Source: Candidatus Omnitrophota bacterium
GTDB lineage: Bacteria > Omnitrophota > Gorgyraeia > Gygaellales > Profunditerraquicolaceae
Assembly: GCA_030691865.1 (NCBI GenBank)
Contig: JAUYDL010000065.1
Coordinates: 1-12,270 of the forward strand
Length of the DNA stretch: 12,270 bases
Reading direction: 5' to 3'
A program made the translations under genes and the position numbers. Numbering within the stretch: the first letter of the stretch is position 1; the number at the start of each line of letters is the position of its first letter. Positions 6,959 through 12,270 of this stretch are shown here, piece by piece. Under the pieces are notes generated by a model. That model did not search any database. It was not told the DNA's origin and was given only the letters and a program-made list of their open reading frames with translations.

Positions 6959-7353
6959 TTATTCTTTTTTCTCCTTTGCGGCGCAATCCAAAAGGAATTC
7001 TGTAAATTTAGAAAAGTCTATGTCTATAAACTTCAGCCCCATCTCGTAATAATTTGTTTTTTCTTCAGACTTTTTGCACCAAATTACCTCGGCAACTGCA
7101 TCCAGAGCCTTACTGTAACCGCAGAACCGTACTACTAACTCTAATATTGTCCCCAGAGAAAATTCTTCCGGCACAAACAACCGCATACCGCTTAATGTAA
7201 TATTCTTTCCGGTTGAATGGCTAAACGGCTCATCTCTATGCTGTATCTTATAATCTATCTCAAGAGTATGTCGAGGCGCAGGTATGCCCTGCGCTCAGGC
7301 CCTGCTGCTGCTATTTTTGGGTTACCAAAAACCCCCTCTTGAGTCCTGCTCAT
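6959..7353 (-). pseudogene. PilZ-domain protein gene broken by a one-base frameshift
   Basis: An ATG at 7351-7353, after AAGGAAGG (7361-7368), starts a frame that reads the PilZ arm motif ERRAYLRLD (RxxxR) and then stops at TAG (7255-7257). The other frame, readable from about 7267 to the stop at 6959, reads TLEIDYKIQ, then NITLSGMRL (the second PilZ motif, with Thr for Ser), and then a beta-barrel tail ending in GLKFIDIDF. Joined with one extra base near 7268, the two parts give an ordinary PilZ protein of about 131 residues. PilZ domains bind c-di-GMP through exactly these two motifs, so the break separates the two halves of the ligand site. There is no slippery homopolymer at the join. A real mutation or an assembly error is more likely than programmed frameshifting. 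If only the internal ATG at 7186 is used, the RxxxR arm is lost. Two hairpins lie in the 5' half (7273-7296 and 7314-7331). Confidence 0.8.
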
Positions 7354-7398
7354 ACCGCTTCCTTCCTTGCTTTTTTATTGTCTCTTTGGTTTTGGCTT

Positions 7399-7427
7399 AT
7401 TCTAACAAACACTACCCATGGTTGCAA
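7399..7427 (-). promoter_or_regulatory. Sigma70-type promoter of the PilZ/receiver/kinase cluster
   Basis: On the minus strand a -35 box TTGCAA (7422-7427) and a -10 box TAGAAT (7399-7404) are separated by exactly 17 nt. A TG one base before the -10 makes it an extended -10. The expected start of transcription is near 7392, about 40 nt before the PilZ ATG. It lies just after the stop of the lipoprotein gene, so the signalling cluster can be transcribed apart from the lipid-transport operon. Confidence 0.65.
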
Positions 7428-7449
7428 GAAGAAAGATTTATACACCGCT

Positions 7450-8082
7450 TCAGGCCGGGGTACGTCGAAGGATTGATAATTTTGATAAATTTTCGGCAAT
7501 TTCACCGCTTAATAATGTGCAAACTCTGCTTAAGGCTAAAGCTAAACCGGAATAAGTATGTGGATTAATCGCCTGACGGATCCCTGATCTTTTCGTCAAT
7601 AGCATCTCTTTGGTTTTAGAATCAATAATTGTCCACTGTGCAGCAAAAAATATGTCCTTATCCAGTTGGCTTTCTAATTGCACGACATTGACGATTACCT
7701 GATAATCCAGCGGGATAGAAAAATTACAAGGAAATATCTGAAACTCCGCCTGAGGAAACATCATCGTCAGGTTTTCTAAAATCAAACGCGCCAATCCTGA
7801 ATCCAGGGATTCCCCCCAACGCTCAAATTGAGCAAATGTAAGCATGCCATCTTTATCTCGAGTAACGATCTGCGGGCGGTTCTGGTATTCCGGGATTTCA
7901 ACCGGGCCAATACCGATAATCAGCTTAGGCGCAATATCCAACAACTTATTTTCTCCAGGGCTGCCTGTTGAATGTAGAGTATAAAACTTAGGCACCGGGC
8001 TATTGGGAACAGATAAACATCCGCTGCAGACAAAAGAAAACAAAACTACTGACGCATAATACAAAAAACCGGTTTGTTTCAT
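7450..8082 (-). CDS. PqiC-type ABC transport auxiliary lipoprotein
   Basis: This 210-residue protein has an N-terminal hydrophobic signal (about 5-18) ending in a lipobox-like CSGC, with Cys22 as the probable lipidated residue; the Cys at -3 is unusual. The mature part has the look of the ABC-type transport auxiliary component family (PqiC/DUF330): KFYTLHSTG early on, IIGIGPVEIPEYQNRPQIVTR, then FERWGESLDSGLARLI. Such lipoproteins sit at the outer membrane and partner MCE-protein lipid transporters such as PqiB. The ATG overlaps the mlaD stop by 4 nt (ATGA), with AGGAG 6 nt upstream, so the two are translationally coupled. It is the last gene of the mla-like operon. No intrinsic terminator is visible after it. 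Confidence 0.88.
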   Translation of the reverse strand: MKQTGFLYYASVVLFSFVCSGCLSVPNSPVPKFYTLHSTGSPGENKLLDIAPKLIIGIGPVEIPEYQNRPQIVTRDKDGMLTFAQFERWGESLDSGLARLILENLTMMFPQAEFQIFPCNFSIPLDYQVIVNVVQLESQLDKDIFFAAQWTIIDSKTKEMLLTKRSGIRQAINPHTYSGLALALSRVCTLLSGEIAENLSKLSILRRTPA

Positions 8083-8786
8083 CTTATTCTCCTAGTGATT
8101 GATTTTCCTTTTAAAAGCGCTTCCGGATGCAGCTCAAGATACTCCACCAGTAAACCGAAAGAACGCGCAGATTGAGTTATCTCTCTAAGGGTTTTATCTA
8201 AATCCGCAATACCTTCCGAATTTACCAGCCTATTTATTCCGATAACCGCTTGCGCCAGATTATTGGTAATCTCTTTAATCGGGATTTCATTCATAATCTC
8301 AAAGATATCCGGTGAGATAGGAAGCGCGGGCAGTTCGGGATAGTTTTTTGCGAGGTTATAGATCTTCTTCGGGTCCTGGGGATAAAAATCAAACCCCAGC
8401 ATCAGCCCTCCGGTGATAAAATTCTGCACCTCAAGTTTGGCCCGCAACCCCTGCTGAATAAACTGCGCATAATCCGGGTAACCGAACTTCTCCGGAACAC
8501 CTTTAACCCGCGACAGCTCTACATCAACGACTACCGGAATCAACACGCTCTTAGTTTCTTCATCATAGGCCAAATCGATACTGCTGACATTGCCGATTTT
8601 TACTCCTCTAAAAATTACCGGCGCTCCGACCGAGAGGCCTTTAACCGAACCGTCAAAGAATACAATATATTTATCCGACTGCTTAAAAAGGAACCCTGAA
8701 CCAAAAACTAAAATCGCTGCCACTAACAAAACTACCGCTCCTACGACAAATACACCGATTTTTGTTTTATTTGCTTTTCTCATCAT
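8079..8786 (-). CDS. mlaD: MlaD-like MCE-domain protein
   Basis: This 235-residue protein has one N-terminal membrane anchor (about 9-34) followed by a single MCE domain (about 38-122). The domain includes FFDGSVKGLSVGAPVIFRGV and IGNVSSIDL, the usual start of the family. A C-terminal region (about 150-235) follows with predicted helices and the motif LEYLELHPEALLKGK, common in MCE proteins that work with PqiC-type lipoproteins. MCE proteins form hexameric rings that carry lipids across the periplasm; this one would sit on the MlaE/MlaF complex in the inner membrane. It begins with two adjacent ATG codons. The first (8784-8786) has GGAG 7 nt upstream and is preferred. The gene is separated from mlaF by 101 nt filled with a structured repeat, while all other joints in the operon are tight. 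Confidence 0.92.
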   Translation of the reverse strand: MMRKANKTKIGVFVVGAVVLLVAAILVFGSGFLFKQSDKYIVFFDGSVKGLSVGAPVIFRGVKIGNVSSIDLAYDEETKSVLIPVVVDVELSRVKGVPEKFGYPDYAQFIQQGLRAKLEVQNFITGGLMLGFDFYPQDPKKIYNLAKNYPELPALPISPDIFEIMNEIPIKEITNNLAQAVIGINRLVNSEGIADLDKTLREITQSARSFGLLVEYLELHPEALLKGKSITRRIR

Positions 8787-8793
8787 TATTCGG

Positions 8794-8887
8794 CTCCTTG
8801 TCTACCTAAGACAACACCCGTGCTCCCCACCAGGGGACACCGGCGCAATTCAAATAAGCGCCGGGTGACTTCTTAACGCGGGGTGTC
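8794..8887 (-). promoter_or_regulatory. Two-hairpin structured leader ending in the mlaD ribosome binding site (repeat copy 2)
   Basis: This is the second copy of the element seen before moxR. On the minus strand hairpin 1 pairs CACC-C-GGCGC with GCGCC-GGTG, with the same bulged C and an 11-nt loop ending GAATT (8839-8867). Hairpin 2 pairs TTGTCT with AGACAA (8798-8814), and GGAG (8794-8797) follows at once. Between the hairpins this copy has 18 extra bases (8819-8836) flanked by a 5-bp direct repeat ACACC; the extra bases contain a small CCCC/GGGG hairpin (8825-8836). A further partial copy, CACCCCGCGTTAAGAAG, runs from 8885 to 8869 right after the mlaF stop, so the element fills the mlaF-mlaD gap completely. 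Confidence 0.65.
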
Positions 8888-9646
8888 TTATTTGGCTCCT
8901 CTAGTCAAAAATTTCATCACCCTGGAATCTTTAGAATTAGCTAACAATTCTTTGGGGACTCCGATAGTAATCATACTTTTGCTTTCTGTATCCAGAAACG
9001 CTGCCTTATCCCCTACGGCAAAAATACTGGCCAACTCATGGCTGACCGCCACAATCGTCGCTCCCAAGGTATCCCTTAACTGTAGAATTAAATCATCAAG
9101 CATACGCGAGCTTATCGGATCAAGGCCAGCCGAAGGCTCATCAAAAAAAATTATCTCAGGATCAAGGGCAATTGCCCGCGCCAAAGCCGCTCTCTTACGC
9201 ATGCCTCCGCTGATCTGCTCAGGATAGAGATCAGCATAACCTGAAAGCCCGACTAAAGCCAGTTTTAATTCTACTACCTCCCGAATCTGGCTAACCGATA
9301 AATTTGAATATAACTCCAGCGGAAGCGCGACATTTTCTTCTAAAGTAAAAGAGCTCCACAGAGCGCCACCCTGATACAGAACCCCAAAACCACGCATAAT
9401 ATTCTGCTGGGTTATTTCATTCTGAGCCCAGAAGTTTACTCCATTATACAAGACTTCTCCTGCCTGCGGTTCCTTAAGGCCAATCAGGGCTTTAAGTAAA
9501 GTACTCTTACCGCATCCGCATGGCCCCATAACGATAAAGATTTCACCTTTATTTACGCTAAAGTTAAGATTACGCATTACTACATAATCATCATAGCTTA
9601 AATCAAGATCCTTGACCTGAATAACCGGCTTTACAGATTCTTCCAT
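8888..9646 (-). CDS. mlaF: MlaF-like ABC transporter ATP-binding protein
   Basis: This 252-residue ATPase carries all ABC landmarks. Walker A is GPCGCGKST (41-49), the Q-loop is at Gln92 (YQGG), the signature is ISGGM (145-149), Walker B is IIFFDE with Glu170, and the switch histidine is His203 in VSHEL. The sequence YQGGALWSSFTLEENVALPL and the signature context ISGGMRKRAALARA are typical of the MlaF/Ttg2A branch that powers MCE lipid transporters. It lies 3 nt after mlaE, with AGGAG inside the last mlaE codons 8 nt before the ATG, so co-translation is likely. Length and motifs are normal. It energises the MlaE permease and MlaD ring encoded on either side. Confidence 0.95.
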   Translation of the reverse strand: MEESVKPVIQVKDLDLSYDDYVVMRNLNFSVNKGEIFIVMGPCGCGKSTLLKALIGLKEPQAGEVLYNGVNFWAQNEITQQNIMRGFGVLYQGGALWSSFTLEENVALPLELYSNLSVSQIREVVELKLALVGLSGYADLYPEQISGGMRKRAALARAIALDPEIIFFDEPSAGLDPISSRMLDDLILQLRDTLGATIVAVSHELASIFAVGDKAAFLDTESKSMITIGVPKELLANSKDSRVMKFLTRGAK

Positions 9647-9649
9647 TAA

Positions 9650-10804
9650 TTACACTCCTAAAACCTGGCAAACAAATGTAATAATCGCGGTAGCAATCAC
9701 AATACTGATAATCGCGCTAACCACGGCATTAGTCGTTGCCTCTCCTACTGCTGAGGCGCTTCTTCGGCATTGCATTCCGCGAAAACACCCGGCAACAGCA
9801 ACAATGATGCCAAAAACAAAACTGTGGATAAGCCCCACCCAGAGATTGCCCGGCGTTACTGATGACTGGGTATGCTGCCAATATTCTACCGGATTAAGGC
9901 CCAGCAAACCTATGCTAATAATAAAACCACCCAATATCCCCATCAAATCTGCATAAAGAGTTAGAAGCGGCATCATAATCACTAATGCCAGAATACGCGG
10001 GACCACTAAAAATTCAACCGGGGAAACACCTAAAGTTCTCAAAGCATCAATTTCTTCGTTGGTTTGCATCAGGCCTAATTCCGCCGCAAATGAGGCTCCG
10101 GTGCGGCCGGACATCAGGATAGCGGTCATCATTGCCCCCATCACCCGGACCATTCCAATACCCACAATATTTGCAATATAAATTTGCGCTCCAAACAACT
10201 TAAGCTGAGTGGCCCCGATAAAAGCCAGGATTATGCCTACTAATACGCTGATCAAGGAAACCAAAAACAAGGCATCCGCGCCGCAGCGCTGCAGGATGAC
10301 CATAAATTCATCCCAACGAAAATACACTCGACCCATAATCAAGCGGCCAAAAGCAACCGCAATCTCACCTAAGAAATTGAGCAAAGATAACATACCATCC
10401 AGGCGCTTTAAAACTTTATCCGCAACCTTGGTAAAAAACGATTCATCTTCGGCCTTATCTGTTGGGGCCTTTTCATTAATTTTTAAAGCCAGGGTTAGTA
10501 ACTTCTGTACGCCTGGCGGCAGCCCCTGGAAGTTAACTTGAATATGCTTATGCTCATACTCTCTAATTAAATGAAATAAAAAAGCCACCAGGCCGCTGTC
10601 CCATTCATCCATCCCGGAAGTATCAAAAGTTAGCTGTTGAATATCTTTAGGTTGAGTAACCTGCGCAATAACTTCATTTACCTTAGGGATCCCGCCAGTA
10701 ATCAGCCAAGCCCCATTTAATCTGATGCAGAGAGTTTTTGGTATAGAATAATCTAAAACAATTTTTTGTGCAGGCATATCTTGTACCTTTAAAAAGCGTT
10801 TCAT
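9650..10804 (-). CDS. mlaE: STAS-MlaE fusion permease
   Basis: This 384-residue protein joins an N-terminal STAS domain (about 15-105) to an MlaE/YrbE permease (about 130-384). The STAS part has the end-of-strand motif DSGLVAFL at 69-76, preceded by DTSGMDEW. The permease part has several membrane segments and the conserved MSGRTGASFAAELG (231-244) and NEEIDALRTLGVSP (249-262) loops. In Escherichia coli the STAS role is played by the separate MlaB; here it is fused, as in many non-enteric diderms. The ATG at 10802-10804 is 18 nt after the PilZ stop and has AGGAG 11 nt upstream. A second ATG at codon 10 (AAAGG 8 nt upstream) is an alternative start. Confidence 0.94.
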   Translation of the reverse strand: MKRFLKVQDMPAQKIVLDYSIPKTLCIRLNGAWLITGGIPKVNEVIAQVTQPKDIQQLTFDTSGMDEWDSGLVAFLFHLIREYEHKHIQVNFQGLPPGVQKLLTLALKINEKAPTDKAEDESFFTKVADKVLKRLDGMLSLLNFLGEIAVAFGRLIMGRVYFRWDEFMVILQRCGADALFLVSLISVLVGIILAFIGATQLKLFGAQIYIANIVGIGMVRVMGAMMTAILMSGRTGASFAAELGLMQTNEEIDALRTLGVSPVEFLVVPRILALVIMMPLLTLYADLMGILGGFIISIGLLGLNPVEYWQHTQSSVTPGNLWVGLIHSFVFGIIVAVAGCFRGMQCRRSASAVGEATTNAVVSAIISIVIATAIITFVCQVLGV

Positions 10805-10822
10805 TACTTTAGATACTCCTGG

Positions 10823-11161
10823 TTATTTCTCGGTTAATTCCTCTAAGAATTCTCTATCCTCTGCATTCATTTCATAGAATTCTACTCCTACATCAAAAGA
10901 ACTGATACTGCCTAAACAGGGCCTTAACAGTAAGACCCAGGCAACCTTGCCTTTACATTGGATATCCCGGCCATTAATGCACATCTTGATCCCTAAAGAA
11001 TCGCCTGCCTTAACTAATCTTGCTACTATAACTCTCAAGCCCAATGCGCTGATATCTTTAACCGCTAAAGCAGTATAATTGTCTTGCCCGGCAAAACGCG
11101 CCTTGATCTCGTAAAGAAAATCTTTTCTTTTAGCCCTTCTCTTAATTTCTCCGCCATCCAT
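10823..11161 (-). CDS. PilZ-domain protein, putative c-di-GMP sensor
   Basis: This is a 112-residue protein that is essentially one PilZ domain. The arm motif RxxxR is at Arg8-Arg12 (RRAKR), and the barrel motif DxSxxG is at 36-41 (DISALG), followed by LRVIV. The C-terminal strand DVGVEFYEMNAEDREFLEEL is typical of the fold. Both c-di-GMP-contacting motifs are intact, so binding is expected. It is the first gene after a strong promoter and heads the lipid-transport operon, 18 nt before the STAS-MlaE gene. GGAGG (11173-11177) lies 11 nt before the ATG. The context suggests it ties lipid transport, or another envelope process, to c-di-GMP; this is inference from gene order. Confidence 0.88.
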   Translation of the reverse strand: MDGGEIKRRAKRKDFLYEIKARFAGQDNYTALAVKDISALGLRVIVARLVKAGDSLGIKMCINGRDIQCKGKVAWVLLLRPCLGSISSFDVGVEFYEMNAEDREFLEELTEK

Positions 11162-11190
11162 CTATAACTCTGCCTCCAAACTGTGTTAAT

Positions 11191-11219
11191 ATTATACCTC
11201 TCTAAAATAAATATTTCAA
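11191..11219 (-). promoter_or_regulatory. Strong sigma70-type promoter of the PilZ-mla operon
   Basis: On the minus strand a -35 box TTGAAA (11214-11219) and a perfect -10 box TATAAT (11191-11196) are spaced by exactly 17 nt, with an AT-rich spacer. Transcription should start near 11184, giving a leader of about 23 nt before the PilZ ATG that includes GGAGG. This is the best promoter match in the window and marks the start of the five-gene operon. Confidence 0.8.
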
Positions 11220-11495
11220 CCTAATCTCAAGCCTAAAAATCGGACTTTCTTTTCTTATATTGCCGATGGCATCCTTACAGACAACAATAACTTGAGGACC
11301 AGTTGATTTGACTTATCTTCTCCTGGACTGCTATTGATTGTCTTAAATTAATTGTGCATATTTAGGGGAGTGAAATTTCGCAGAGTACAAACATCCTATC
11401 CCTAGCCGATAATATCAAGCGCCTGAACATCAGGATGACGGTCATATAAAAATTACCTTTCCCATAATTATTAGCCCAATAGCAATAAATATTTT
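11220..11495. other. Intergenic stretch without a recognisable gene
   Basis: Between the end of the arsenite permease gene and the promoter of the PilZ-mla operon I see no convincing coding region. The longest minus-strand frame with an ATG noted here has 27 codons (11362-11445) and lacks a good ribosome binding site. A small hairpin CCTGA/TCAGG lies near 11422-11434, without a T-run, so it is not a convincing terminator. No RNA gene is recognised. Confidence 0.5.
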
Positions 11496-12270
11496 TTAAG
11501 CGTTTTTACGCGTAAACCAATTCTGTGTTCGTAAACAAAATTTTACTAACATCAACATAACAGGCACTTCAATCAGAACGCCGACAACCGTTGCCAACGC
11601 CGCTCCCGATGAAATCCCGAAAAGCATAGTCGCCGTGGCTATAGCAACTTCAAAATGATTACTTGCGCCAACCATTGCCGATGGAGCCGCATCTTCGTAG
11701 CTTAACTTCAATTTCTTGGCCATCCAGTATGTAATTGTGAAAATTAAACACGTTTGGATAAAAAGCGGGATTGCTATCCATAGAATCGTTAACGGCTGTG
11801 CAAGAATAATTTTTCCTTTAAAAGAGAACAAAAGCACAAGGGTAAATAGAAGCGCAATGATTGAAACGGGCGACAATACATGAAGGAACTTCTCATTAAA
11901 CCACTCTAAGCCCTTAAGCGATACAATCAGCTTGCGCGAAAAGTATCCTGCTACAAGAGGCAATGCCACATAGATAACGATTGACAATAATAACGCCTGC
12001 CATGGAACCGGCATTCTTCCAACACCCAAAAGAAATCCACCCAAAACTCCGTAAAGCAAGAGCATAGTCAGCGAATTAATGGCAACCATAACTAGCGTAT
12101 GGCCATCATTACCTTTCGCAAGAAATCCCCAGACCAAAACCATGGCTGTGCAAGGAGCAATGCCAAGCAGAATACACCCGGCAAAATAACTGCGCCAGAG
12201 CGGAACTTGAAGCATTTTAAAACCTTCATGCATAACAACCGTTCCTGCGCCATGGATAGAACCCAGCAGC
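11496..12270 (-). CDS. ACR3-family arsenite efflux permease, 5' end cut by window edge
   Basis: The frame is open from the right edge to TAA at 11496-11498. The first ATG inside the window is at 12231-12233, but the frame continues upstream, and ACR3 proteins are usually about 350 residues, so the true start probably lies outside. The visible part is very hydrophobic, with about seven or eight membrane segments. Conserved family stretches include GILLxGIAPCTAM-like LLGIAPCTAMVLVWG (codons read near 12110-12165), LVMVAINSLTMLLLYG, ASNHFEVAIATATMLFG and GVLIEVPVML. The Cys in APCTAM and the Glu in LIEVP match the Cys and Glu known to be needed for transport in ACR3. It would export arsenite across the inner membrane. 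Whether other ars genes lie beyond the edge cannot be seen. Confidence 0.88.
   Translation of the reverse strand, partial: LLGSIHGAGTVVMHEGFKMLQVPLWRSYFAGCILLGIAPCTAMVLVWGFLAKGNDGHTLVMVAINSLTMLLLYGVLGGFLLGVGRMPVPWQALLLSIVIYVALPLVAGYFSRKLIVSLKGLEWFNEKFLHVLSPVSIIALLFTLVLLFSFKGKIILAQPLTILWIAIPLFIQTCLIFTITYWMAKKLKLSYEDAAPSAMVGASNHFEVAIATATMLFGISSGAALATVVGVLIEVPVMLMLVKFCLRTQNWFTRKNA

Noticed and set aside
11362..11445. Small 27-codon minus-strand ORF in the gap before the PilZ-mla promoter
   Set aside because: No convincing ribosome binding site and no recognisable similarity; easily chance.
11505..11516. Perfect 12-bp palindrome TTTACGCGTAAA
   Set aside because: It lies in the last codons of the arsenite permease gene, with no T-run or partner sites; probably chance in AT-rich coding sequence.
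1..12270. CRISPR array, tRNA or rRNA genes
   Set aside because: No regularly spaced direct repeats and no tRNA- or rRNA-like sequence were recognised on either strand.

Overview
The window reads almost entirely on the minus strand and looks like chromosomal DNA of a Gram-negative (diderm) bacterium with about 40-45% G+C by eye. A lipoprotein, an MCE-domain protein and an MlaE/MlaF transporter imply an outer membrane. The gene style (STAS-MlaE fusion, PqiC-type lipoprotein, MoxR-DUF58 operon with a giant coiled-coil partner, dispersed palindromic repeats) fits Candidatus Omnitrophota or a neighbouring environmental lineage. That placement is an inference from gene content, not proof.

From the right edge, in the direction of transcription: (1) the 3' part of an ACR3-family arsenite efflux permease, cut by the window edge; (2) a 334-bp gap ending in a very good sigma70-type promoter; (3) a tightly packed operon of a PilZ-domain protein, STAS-MlaE permease, MlaF ATPase, MlaD and a PqiC-type lipoprotein, i.e. 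an envelope lipid transporter headed by a putative c-di-GMP sensor; (4) a second promoter and a signalling cluster of a frameshifted PilZ gene, a CheY-like receiver, a receiver remnant with an internal deletion, and a soluble GAF-PAS histidine kinase; (5) a MoxR AAA+ ATPase, a DUF58 protein and a membrane-anchored coiled-coil protein of at least 767 residues that runs off the left edge and holds the position where TgpA-type transglutaminases usually sit.

The non-coding parts carry the most interest. A two-hairpin element that ends in the ribosome binding site lies directly upstream of both moxR and mlaD. The two copies differ by paired changes that keep both stems intact, so it is either a shared structured leader or a dispersed palindromic repeat. 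A different element, a perfect 25-bp inverted repeat around a 49-bp spacer, sits between the DUF58 gene and the coiled-coil gene and touches the DUF58 stop codon; it resembles REP/RAYT-type palindromes. Two genes show decay or sequence error: the PilZ gene near 7270 (one-base frameshift between the RxxxR arm and the barrel) and the receiver remnant at 6382-6551.

No tRNA, rRNA, CRISPR array, transposase gene or convincing intrinsic terminator was seen.
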